Source: Lineus longissimus
Taxonomy: Eukaryota; Nemertea; Pilidiophora; Heteronemertea; Lineidae
Assembly (NCBI RefSeq): GCF_910592395.1
Contig: NC_088322.1
Coordinates: 12,457,431-12,521,430 of the forward strand
DNA: 64,000 nucleotides
Direction: 5' to 3'
In this document: positions 53,516 through 64,000 of the stretch, piece after piece
Position numbering within the stretch: the first letter of the stretch is position 1
Layout: each line of letters starts with the position of its first letter
The notes under the pieces: generated by a model
What the model was told of the DNA's origin: nothing
Database searches by the model: none
The model's input: only the letters and a program-made list of their open reading frames with translations
Translations under genes and position numbers: made by a program

Positions 53516-54854
53516 AGAGGCATACAGTTATCAGGAATACAGGTAACTTGACACATTGATATCGCAATTATTCTGTGCCCTTCGACCTGGACAAAATCCA
53601 TCCTCCTTCAAAAATATTATCACTATGTAACTTGGATATCTATAAACATACGGTGAACTAGTATGTTGAAACTTGCAAAAAAGACCGCTGAGATAAACAG
53701 ATCCGAAATTTATGCGAACAACCCTGGAGAATTAACGATAGCAATGTAACTTACAGGCAGTACAGCAGGCCTACTGAACCTGATAACAAAACTTTTTCTT
53801 CTCTGCCAAATGTAACCATCTTGACAACTAAGTTGTCCTAGCGTTTTTCAAAGGTTGAATGGACTACATTACTACTGTACATGTATTAAATAATTAGTCA
53901 AGCAAGAAATCATTTAGAGCTCGTGACTAATTAATAATCAGTAAATTTACACCTAATTAACATCACAAAACTACAAATGTACAACTACTGCTGTATCAAA
54001 TACATAGTAAATTGTATTGGTGGTAAAAAGCATGACAGTTAATTTGCATAATTTTGATATGCGCTAAAAGTAAAAGCAGCATACAGCAGTTACTGATTGT
54101 TGAAAGCAACACTCGCATCAACCTGCGAAAGCACCCATCTTCCAAACCTTATCAGACAGACAGATACAGCATAGGACTAAATATAAGCACAATACATGCA
54201 TCGCATACTGTAGGCATAGCTTTTAATAACCAAGCTAGACTATTACACCAGATTTTTAAATTCTAATTTCGAATTCCAAATCTTTAATCAGAGCAGTGCA
54301 CCTTTAATGGCAACAAAGCACCTGAATTACTCATGACCCAACTCAAAACAAATTCAACAAAGTCCAATATTACCATAAAACAAGAGCAGATTTTGAGAAA
54401 TAGTTCAAAAACAATTTTTATGACTCTGCCATTCTGCATCATTCTTAGCTTTTTTTCTTCAGAACGGAGTTCAAGAACACGAAACCTTTTCCTCCTGGTT
54501 GCAAAGATTGCAATTCCCGCTGTTTAAGATTCTCGCCGCCTCCCATCTCAATCCTCGGAGGCCGTTCCACGGTAGCTTAATGTTCCACATAAATTCCAAT
54601 AGCCATTTCGTTAATGAAATGTTGAATAGAAATGTGCATTAAACTCGACTTTGCGGAGAAAGAAGGTAGCAGGATTTGAATGGGTGGTTCAGAAGTGGCC
54701 GTGGTACCAGACTCCAGCAATTCCATCATATGGGCATATGGGTTCCATCTTGTTTGATACCTGACAAATTTAACTCAGCTTGTGACCTAAAGCAAGTCAC
54801 TTACATCAATTTCCTGTTGGTGAAACATAATAATTGTCCAACAAAGATTTCAAG

Positions 54855-55078
54855 ATATCAGAAATTTGCCCAAACCTATTGACACAACCATTCACTAGAA
54901 AGCCCTCGGTATTAACCTCATTTGATGGTACCATAATACATGTAGTAAACCTATTGACATGACCATTCATTAGAAAGCCCTTCATGAGCTCTTACTGTTG
55001 GTGTACCATAATATTAAACCTACTGACGTGACCTTTCATTTGAAAGCTCTTATTGAGCACTTTCCGATGATGCTGTTC
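54855..55078. repeat. Three tandem copies of a dispersed repeat of about 85 bp
   Basis: AAACCTA(T/C)TGAC...ACC(A/T)TTCA.T.GAAAGC(C/T)CT recurs at about 54873, 54949 and 55015, each followed by .GATGGT(A)CCATAATA or a variant. Single relatives occur in ErbB introns at about 34645-34700 and 35803-35866. Confidence 0.65.
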
Positions 55079-55249
55079 GCTTTACAGATACCAGACTCTG
55101 GCCTAAAAGGGTTAATCAATGACTTGGCCATGAATCACCACACGCTTCGCAATAAGCAATTTGTCAATCGACAATCCAAAGGATGTTGAGAATGAGATTA
55201 ACTCATCAAGATGGCTTTCACGAGAATACAATCCTATTGTTCGCTAATT

Positions 55250-55503
55250 AAGAGCAGCGCAGGCGACCTGAGTGAAAAAATCTGCATCCTTGGAAAGAGC
55301 GGTATGTCTTGTTGAATTGCGTAAAATGCTTTTTGACAGACCTTGAAAAGTGGAATATGGCGTTGTGCTGTGAAGCGGCAGGAATTTTAGTTCCTTGAAA
55401 GCCACGCCGGTTCATCCAGACATACGATCCTGGGTTCTCCCCGGGATCGAACCCGGGCCCTATTGCGTGGTGGCCAGCAGTGTAAACCACTAGGCCATGA
55501 GGC
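55250..55503 (-). mobile_element. tRNA-derived SINE
   Basis: The head (55503-55432) starts GCCTCATGGCCTAGTGG (A box) and has a B box GGTTCGATCCC with a flanking GGGCCCG...CGGGG stem, most like a Gly-type tRNA but with an eroded anticodon arm. A body of about 180 bases follows. Best read as a SINE rather than a working tRNA gene. 55504-56600 has no further feature. Confidence 0.6.
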
Positions 55504-56603
55504 TCCTTGTTAAGATGACAATTAAATTGATCACCTTTTGTCTAAAGAGAATGCACTGGGATACCATTATGCCTGTTCGAAATGTAAGATATTTGTAATC
55601 TTCAATCTCACTAAGATTCAACTGGATAATGCATTAATATCTTTACATTGGAAATCAAATCAGTCTTTCATTTATTTGGTCATTTAAAAAAAATCTAATA
55701 ATTGCAAATTTTTGGCAGCTTTTTGCAGATATTAGGCTCGGTTACAGTAAATCGACTACGTATTTTGGTATATTCACACTTAAAACATAATGGTGCCGTT
55801 CCTTCTCATTAGCACCCTTTTCTCACATTTTCTGAAAACGGGCGAATTCTTGAAAGTCATATTTTTGAAACACCCAGTAGCCTCGCTGCCAGCAATAATC
55901 ATTCACGCTCGCCACTAATCACATGACGGGTATCTACCTCGTTATCGCCGCCCGAGAGAGCCCTGATAATTGGTTACAAGAAGATCCACACAAATTAATT
56001 ACTGTCTCATTAAACGACTCGTTAATGTGATCTGTTTGTAAGAGACTTTTTACAAGCAAGTTGAGAGTTTTCAATTTGGTTGGCACAATGTTTTGGGCAG
56101 GCCCATATTTGTGCAACTGCCTGCACTTGATTGTGTTCGTCAGCGTCCCAAAAATCTGCATTTGGAAGTCCATTTTCTGTATTTTTTTCATTTGATCAAA
56201 GTTAAGTGCTTTCGAGTGAGTCTATGGAGGAAAAGTTGGCACTATAGTCAGTGTGGAGGAATATCTCCTCAGTATTCCACCAAGCCAGGGCCAAATGCCA
56301 AATGATTTAAATGTAAGTATTAGTGTATCTTACGCCCTCCACCTCAAGGAATGACAGTATTTTGATGTACACACCAACCAAAATTAACACAAAGATTTCG
56401 ACAAACCTCAAGTATTGGAATGGTTGTCAAAGATTCACTCACAAATCACCAATAATAAATTACCACTTGAGAATTGACAGTGTCTAATATTTAGAGGGTA
56501 TGATACATGCTGAAACATGCACAAAAGGTCTATATTTCGATCATAACAACCCAGTCAAGTCAGTCGTATGTACTTTATGCAAAAGTCACACACAAAGCAC
56601 ATG

Positions 56604-56783
56604 CAGTTGAACCTCCCTAAATAGACACCTCATAGGCAAGGCACCCTCACTCTTAGGGACACTGCTTTTTGTCTAATATAGGTCATTTTTTCCATTCAAT
56701 ATGACCTATGTAATCAGGACACCTCTCCATAAAGGATAGCATTTGTCAATCCTAACGGTATCCTTTCTAGAGAGGTTCTGTTG
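56604..56783. mobile_element. Short MITE of the AACCTCCC/GGACACC family
   Basis: CAGTTGAACCTCCCTAAATAG at one end and CTAGAGAGGTTCTGTTG at the other; internal AGACACCTC, GGACACCTCTCC. About 180 bp, non-coding. Confidence 0.55.
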
Positions 56784-59320
56784 TGATCATTTACAACAAA
56801 ATATCTTTTGATAGGTTTATGCACATGACATGGTGGTGTATTACCAAAAGACTATTTCTGGCAAGGTGCCCGGCTATTCTAAATTTTGGCACATGGCCAC
56901 TTTGGTTCCTGGCTCTATGTATAAAATAAATCACAAAATACGACATGCGACAAAAAATGATAATGTTTTTTTTCCTCTGCATATCACAAAGATATTGACA
57001 GATTTCGACTGATAATAAATGTCTGTATCTATCAGTATACCTTAGTGCAGTACACCCAGGTTTGAATACCGTTCATGTTGTCACACGTGATGTCACACTT
57101 TCAGAACGAATGAGTCATTCCAAAGAGCAATCTACATATGATTCATGATGTCAATTTCCCCCAACTTGTCATGATATGTCATGTTATCAAGTGCAAGTCA
57201 GTCAGTAAATGAACAGGTATGTCACTAGTCACATGTGACACACGGCCTACCACAAGACAACGATATACCTGACATTAAACAAATCAGCCATTTCCAAAGA
57301 GCAGGCTGAATAGACGTCTCTTTTTTACCATCCCGACACATCAAATTTACTTAATAAGATTTTTTGCCCTACAAAAATATTTTCCTTGTGTTGTGCATTT
57401 TTAAAGATCCGCTCAGATGCTGCGCCTGGGCGTGCGGATGCAGCGACCAGGCATCGAATGACCCGCTACTCATTATCGCCTGCAGTGGCCATGGCCGATC
57501 TGATTCTTTGATGGCGCATTGTCTATCTTGTAACAATTAGGATCTTGTTTCATAACATTTTGTCTTGCCTTTTATCAATAAACACTGCATTAATGTCGTT
57601 TTTGATGCCTTCTAAGAAATTCGCGGAGTGATAGCATTGTTCTGGGTTAACCCTTTCTGTCACGAGAAAGAGTATATCAAAGTCGAGTGCACACAAAATA
57701 GATCAAGACCATACATTTGAGCTCTTCCGCAGTCCCACATTATACACCGCAGTAACTTTATGCTCCCGTAAATGACAATATATTGACCCTCCCCTTGACT
57801 GAACGAGCTCTTCGAACCGCTGACGACAAAACGGCATCATAAAAATATCGCCCTGTCATGATTAAGGACCAATCGGGCTGGCGACAAACCAATCAATTCT
57901 CCTATTAAACACTTTCTAAACACTGTCAATTTCTACAATAGTGTGCGGAGAACTCATGAAAAGAAATGTAATATTTACACATTTAATAATTGAGCGCAAA
58001 CCAATCTTTTGACCGGTAAGGTGTTACGGGCTGATACAGTCCTCGGATGATTCCCGGTGGTTGCCCTGGTGTGCATTGATTGCCCGTGATGGGTGCTGAC
58101 AGGCGCATTATTCAGCATTTGGAATAAGATGCAGAATTTCTAATTCTTTTGACATTATCGTCACATCATCCGTCTGAGCTGTGCTGAGTCCATACTCCAA
58201 TCCATCTAATTTTTTCATGTTCGTATTTTACATGGTGTGCCATAATTGATTCACTATTGTTGAACAAAACAATTCATGTTTATCTTAAATCAAAAAGGTA
58301 GCCAGTGTTTTTTTTATTGAGGCATTTTGAGGGTGCAACTGTGCAACAGATTCAAATTCTGTCATTTAATTCGATCCATCTATCAAAAAGCTTTCTTTAT
58401 GATATCCGGCAAGAACGATAAAGGTGTCGGAGCTTTTCCTAAATGGACACACGTGTGCTTTTTAGAAAATAGATTTGGAGGATGGACATTTTAACATTTC
58501 ATTGAAATGTTTTGTAATTTTTCAAGTTATGCAGTTGTCGGTGTCTATGCTTGACCGACATTGGATTCTTTGTACATAATTATTTGCATTTGCCACAAAT
58601 TTGGTAAGATGTAAAGATGTCAGTGATGACAATGGCACAGGATGCATTTAATCAGCGATTGACACTGACAAGATTTGATAGCTGGGTGCGGATGAAACGT
58701 GGCATTGTTGCATCATCATCCGTCATTCTGTGAGACAGGATAAAAGGTGGGCATACTAGTCAAAAGTCACAATCATTTGTATGTGCACAGCATTTTTGCA
58801 ACATTTTATGGTACAATTTCATCGAAAATCTACTGCACGAGGTGGAATTTCGATTTATGGACCAATTGATTTCATAAAACCTCTGTCATGCAGTCAGAGA
58901 AAGTCTCTTTGTTAAAGCAGAGTTTACCATTTATCATCGACTGCACAATTATGTCTCCCCCTCCATAATTCCGACCCATCATATTCAAAGCCAAAAGAAA
59001 ACAATGCATTTTCCTTGACACAGCAACCTTTTTAGAGGACACTGTGCAAATCAGGTGCCCTAATTAAGTAATGGCCACGTAACACGTTGATGTAATAATG
59101 CTGGCAATCTTCATCATCTCATTTTCTCATCCACCTCACATGATAGTGATGGGCTTCCGCTGCTCTAACGGAAATCAAGAATCTACGATAACATGATAAG
59201 GACAGGTTTCCTTCTTACATCATCATCTTTTCTAGTACTGTTATGCCCATAGGTGGCGCCATGATTTGACGATAAGTTTTTCCACCTTCGTTGTATACCA
59301 TGAAGGTGGTCGTCTTGAGT
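56784..59320. other. No recognised feature
   Basis: No supported gene, RNA or clear repeat; only short chance ORFs. Confidence 0.4.
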
Positions 59321-59325
59321 GAATA

Positions 59326-59480
59326 AAGTTACTTTGCTTTACTTACTTTTACTTTTCTTTTCTAGATATTTGTCAAGTTACTTTACTTTACTTACTTTTA
59401 CATTCTTTTTTTCTAGATATTTGTTAAGTTGCTTTACTTTACTTACTTTTACATTTCTTTTCTAGATATTTGTTAAGGCA
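59326..59480. repeat. Tandem pyrimidine-rich repeat, three units
   Basis: AGTT(A/G)CTTT.CTTTACTTACTTTTAC followed by TTCTTTTCTAGATATTTGT(C/T)AAG repeats at about 59328, 59391 and 59428, with 60-70 bases per unit. From 59,481 to 61,170 nothing else was recognised apart from a foldback relic at about 60,060-60,130. Confidence 0.7.
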
Positions 59481-61269
59481 GCTTTTTGATAATCTGTATT
59501 GCTACAAGAAATTATAGGTTGCTGCATTTATCATGAAATATTACAGTACTGCCCATATGGATCTTGTCTAACGCGCACAACATCCACACCACACTGTATT
59601 CTAGACAGGTCACTACGGACAAATATGTTGGAAGGCAAACTTTTTCAACATGTTTTTCCATTGATCGAGAGTAAGTGGCTTCCTGAATGGTACAAGACCC
59701 TCGGCTATAATAACCCCGATAAATATTTATCCGAATCAAAACGGTAATTTTAGGTGGCATACCTGTATGACTCCCGCCTGTTCCATACTCAGTGATGATT
59801 GATCTTTAATTGGCTTCTAGTACATGTCTTCAAAAAGAGTATATCAATTGTAAATAGCTAAACAAATTGTGATTCTTGCGAAGAGGTGGTCTCACAGGCG
59901 GTCTGGCCAACTCTGCTTTTTCTTACCTCTGTAAGTCCACTCAGGCAGTTCTGAGAGCGTGTTAAAGGGACTATGCGATCACTCACCCTTCTGTGTCAAG
60001 ATGCTTTTCCTAAACTTTTGAACAAAGTGCATCGTTGCTAAAAATGGTGTTGCAGGTTGAGGGTGTTTTTTCATGAAATTTTTGTGAATCGCAAAAATAA
60101 AGAGGCTGAAAATTTGGTTTACCGTAATCTCATTAGTGAGCTTCCTCATCAAGAGTGGTTAATTAGTAATTAAGCGACCCACAGCTATTAACCTCGTTTG
60201 CCTAATTCTTCTTTCTGTTAATTATTTATGGAAAATCCAAAGTGAGGAATCAAATAGAGTTAATTATCCCAGAGAGGCTCTTCATGGTTGTGGAAATGGC
60301 TGGTATTGTCTCTTGGGGTATTTCTCTATTGTTATTTGTGTGAATTCTATTTGCATTTTTCGGTAGTTCTGAGGTCAGGTTTTTGTGAAAGCGGAAAAGT
60401 TCTTGGTCGAATGATGAAGGTTGCATTCAATCATCCAGGCCTAAGAGTGCTGCAAACAAGTGATTTTTGTGGCCCCAACCTGTGATCATGATGGCATGCA
60501 ACAAAAATCATATGTAGAAATGAAGAAGATTATTTCAATCTACTTCAAATAAAACTCCCAATCAGCACAGTACAACAAAGCCATCGAACAGACAGATCAT
60601 TATACACATCGTTGCAAATTTCACAAATCAGCAGCCTTGACAAACGTAGATCATTCCAACCTTCAGGCAGACTCCACCCTGCCCAGAGGCTGCAACAGAC
60701 GCGGACTTCAAATTACAAAAGCATCCAACTGAATCAATAATATTGAAAACTTTAAATCGTTTCTGTTAACATCATTTATATTTAGAAACTTCCGAGCTAT
60801 TTTTAGGGCAGAAACCGCAACGTTTTTTTCCGTGAAGTATTTTTGGCATTGTTGCTAAAATTAGTCGTCGGTTTATGGATACTGCTATTAGGTATGATTG
60901 ATCTAAATGATCAATCACTATTTATACAAATCTGTTTGATTATTGATTATGATATATTTTAGAGTCTAATTGGAAACTACGGATTCAGATGTATAGATTT
61001 TTTGTCTATGTCTACAAAGTGTCCAACATGTACATTTCACTGAGATGTTGCTACATGTATGGCAGTGAGGAAAAATAGAAAGAAGAAACTTGACCTGAAA
61101 CCTACCTTAAACCATACCAGGGGTAGAATTACACTTAGCCCTGGTCAAATATTGGCCTTCATCAATTAGTCACCCCCCCCCCCCCCCGTCAATGACAGAC
61201 ATCTAACCACATAAAGACATAAAGACAGAATATTTTGCCTTCTTGGACCACCTAAATTGACTCATGCTC

Positions 61270-61473
61270 GGACTACATTCGAGTAATCTAGGTATCCACT
61301 CATCTTTCTGACCAATGTTTGATACAACCATGCCCCTTTTATACCAGCATGCCCCTACCCAACTATCAAATGGACTACATTCGAGTAATCTAGGTATCCA
61401 CTCATCTTTCTGACCAATGTTTGATACAACCATGCCCCTTTTATACCACCATGCCCCTACCCAACTATCAAAT
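61270..61473. repeat. Near-perfect tandem duplication, 102-bp unit
   Basis: GGACTACATTCGAGTAATC starts units at 61270 and 61372; the visible difference is CCAGCAT versus CCACCAT. Flanked by poly(C) runs at both sides. Very recent. Confidence 0.85.
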
Positions 61474-62449
61474 GTCCCCCCCCCCCCATTCCAGCATCAA
61501 CAAACTACAATGACACCAACACACAAAACTCTCTATGAAAGTCAAAGACAGATGATAAATAATCCAAACTGCTTTTCATAATACATCGATTACACATCCT
61601 CTCTCCACAAGACCCTGCACCAGCGTACAACCCACGTCAATAAAATGACACATCCCAACGACACGGGCCAAAATCGACTAATTTGAAAACTCATCAATAA
61701 CGAACCAGGAACTATTTAATCTGGAATCAATGGAATTAAGTTTATCCCACCCTGCACTGAGGCGATATGTGGGCAATTTTTTTTCAAAACGTTAGAAGGG
61801 TTTATATAGTATTTTCTCGAGAATCTTTGAATGAACATAATCTATGTTGCAGGAATCGCAGAGGTTTTACTGAGAAATCCTGCTGAATTTAGATATCACA
61901 AAAAATCAATGGAAGATCTGCTTTACGCAGAAGGTTGCGTGTGGAGTTCTTTGCAATTAGTTAGTGTGCATAGGGCAGTGTGACATTGGCTTGAAGCAGG
62001 GGTAGTACTAAGGGACCTGGTCACAGAACCTAGAGGCTGTTGGTTCAATTCGACCACTGAACCACAAGAAACTTGAGCTGCACGCCAGCCATGTTTTCCC
62101 GGGCCTACCGCACACAATCAGATCACCGTGCATCGTTCTCAGGTTCTTCACATCCCTCCCTGATTATGCGCTGCATCAACGATGAACCTAAACCAACGAG
62201 TTATCAAAACATGGCGGCAACCTGATACCCTCGTTCAGCTAACGAGAAAAAATGCTGCAAAACATGTCCGGGTTCGTGTAGCCGTCGTGTTAGCTTGAAA
62301 AATACAACCGTTATCTCGAAGATGCCAAGAGGTGGGTACTGAAGTGGAGTTGAGTGCCGCTAGAATTACGGCGGAGTAGATGCACATGATCGCTCCAACT
62401 TCAAAACTTGGCAAAGATGGGATTGGAGAACCGTATGAACAGGCATGAA

Positions 62450-62528
62450 GTATATTCCTACGCCATCTAATATTAAAAACTGGCAAAGCAGAGCTGGCGA
62501 ATAACATGACAAAGAAGCAAACATACAT
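62450..62528 (-). CDS. Weak candidate for the ErbB signal-peptide exon
   Basis: ATG at 62528 (context CAAG-ATG-T) opens MYVCFFVMLFASSALPVFNI, a plausible signal peptide. A GTAGGA donor after ...AGATGGC would give phase 1, matching the 49460 acceptor. The donor is weak and 13 kb away; the true exon may lie outside the window. Confidence 0.15.
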
Positions 62529-62531
62529 CTT

Positions 62532-64000
62532 GACAACATGAACCTCTCCTAAAAGGAACTAACATCATCTGCATGGCAGGTCAGACAACACCATATTGGA
62601 AGACCTGGCGAAGGTGTTTGGACACCATCATTGTGTAAGAGGAAGCATTCCCTTATTACCTGGCATGACTGTTGTACGTAGGTGATGTCACCAGCTTCTA
62701 AGAACTGAACACATTATACTCTATCAGTCAGAACTGAATTATTCAGACATATTAGTTGTTTCATTGATAGAGAGCATGTTACAGAATGATTCAATTCTCA
62801 TCAGCACAAATATACCACATCTGACAGATGGTCTAGCAGTTACAGGCATCCTATTTGGTATAAAGATGGATTCTAGACAAAGATAGACTTAATCACTCCT
62901 CCGTACTTTGCTAAAGGTTTGTTTTTCTCGATGACAACAACAAGCCTTAAAGCACAGCCTTCGATATCTTTACAAACTATTGAGCATTTAAAACAAAATG
63001 GACCTCAATATTCTGCCATGCCATTTACTGCAAAACTTTGATATCATTTGCCATCAGCAAGGCAGAGATCAAAGGGTATGATAGGAGGAAGTGATGTCAT
63101 GTTACCGTGGCAAAGATGGCCGCCAGGGCGGAGAGTTGCAAAGGACAATTAGCTGTAGTTACAACCAATTTAGTCAAGCAGGGTAAAAGGTGAAATTCGC
63201 CAAATGTATCTTTTGGAAATGATGGCACTTTTTCTCGGGGGAACAGATGTACTTTGATTAACGTTTCGTAAAGAAAGATGGCCTATATAAATATCATTCA
63301 CCGGTGCTGCAACAATACAGGGAGACCTGTTATAGCCGCCAAGCTAAGACAAGATTACCCTTTAAGATCAGGTATGAAAATGCTGTGGACGAACTGAGGC
63401 AATGCATTTTGAGACTTCAAAGTGCATCTTTCTATGATGACATCATCTATAAATTCAAATATTTTCATCTTTTCCAAGAAATATCACGGTCAGGACAGTG
63501 AACCCAGCAAATCTTACAGCACTGTCATCACAGTTTTTTATCACTATGAGCAAATACTACTATGATTTCTGAGAATTATTTCTTACAACGTCATATGAGG
63601 GTTAATTTTTTCCACACACTCGCGTTGATCCCCAGCCAGTTTCCACTCTAACGTGACCAAATCTCAATAGAACTCAACACAATCTAACAGTCGTATGCAC
63701 TACAATCATGAGGTGGAACGCAACGAGGTCATGAGAAGATGTCATCTCAAGATGAAAAGAAATGCATCTTTAGATCTTTGTTGACATAGCGGCCTTTGTC
63801 GTGGACAAAACATGTCATAGTTGACTTCAAAGATGCTAAAGACTGATTAAGGTGTCCGTGATGCTCTCCCCAGTCACGCAGAAAATACTATGCAGAAATA
63901 TCAATGTTTGGCGATGCGTAAATCCTAAGGTTGATGAAGCAAGTGTAGAATATTTGCACAGGACTTTTCAACACAATTTTAAGACAGTAACCTTGACTGC
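62532..64000. other. No recognised feature
   Basis: AT-rich non-coding sequence; short ORFs lack splice or family support. Confidence 0.4.

Noticed and set aside
55432-55503. Functional tRNA-Gly gene
   Set aside because: A and B boxes are good, but the anticodon stem does not pair properly and a SINE-like body follows.
61985-62062. tRNA-like B box (GGTTCAATTC) on the plus strand
   Set aside because: No convincing A box at the right distance and no acceptor stem; at most a very old SINE.
1-64000. Bacterial-type systems (operons, CRISPR, phage, toxin-antitoxin)
   Set aside because: The sequence is an animal genome with introns; no array of spaced identical repeats or prokaryotic gene families was seen.

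Overview
The window is eukaryotic. Coding regions are split into short exons with GT-AG borders, introns are long and AT-rich, and MITEs, tRNA-derived SINE fragments, foldback elements and homopolymer C/G tracts are dispersed throughout. The families present (an ErbB receptor tyrosine kinase and SLC35G/EamA-type transporters) make it an animal. The repeat style, together with the enlarged second cysteine-rich region of the receptor, suggests a marine invertebrate, most likely a protostome such as a lophotrochozoan; that placement is inference. Almost all recognisable genes lie on the minus strand.

Region 1 (about 1-21,030): the first exon of an unidentified minus-strand gene sits at the left edge, behind a TATA/CCAAT promoter. 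A nested array of five intronless-CDS SLC35G-like 10-TM transporters follows. Copy 1 (1854-3085) is broken by a 55-bp frameshift deletion. Copies 2 and 3 form a pair that was duplicated again as a unit of about 7.6-7.9 kb (4597-12200 and 12218-20086), giving copies 4 and 5, which are almost identical to 2 and 3. A TA-flanked MITE lies in the presumed 5' intron of copies 2 and 4, and the equivalent place near copy 1 is an empty site. The copy in the second unit carries a 32-bp palindromic insertion flanked by TTAGC repeats.

Region 2 (about 20,087-30,596): tandem and foldback repeats, then AT-rich 3' flank or UTR of the receptor gene, with CRE-like and RFX X-box-like motifs.

Region 3 (30,597-49,460, minus strand): an EGFR/ErbB gene, reconstructed as 20 constitutive exons in which every splice phase matches. 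It encodes about 1378 residues without the signal-peptide exon: L1, CR1, L2, a greatly extended CR2, one TM helix, an intact kinase, and a tail with several Tyr motifs. The most interesting feature is a pair of homologous alternative exons (46419-46556 and 45727-45855) encoding the end of L1. They have the same phase and good splice sites, and joining them to each other creates a TAG stop exactly at the junction. This is the signature of mutually exclusive splicing in a ligand-binding domain.

Region 4 (49,461-64,000): no confident coding exon. It is probably the large first intron and/or upstream region of the receptor, with SINE, MITE and tandem repeats and one weak candidate signal-peptide exon near 62.5 kb.
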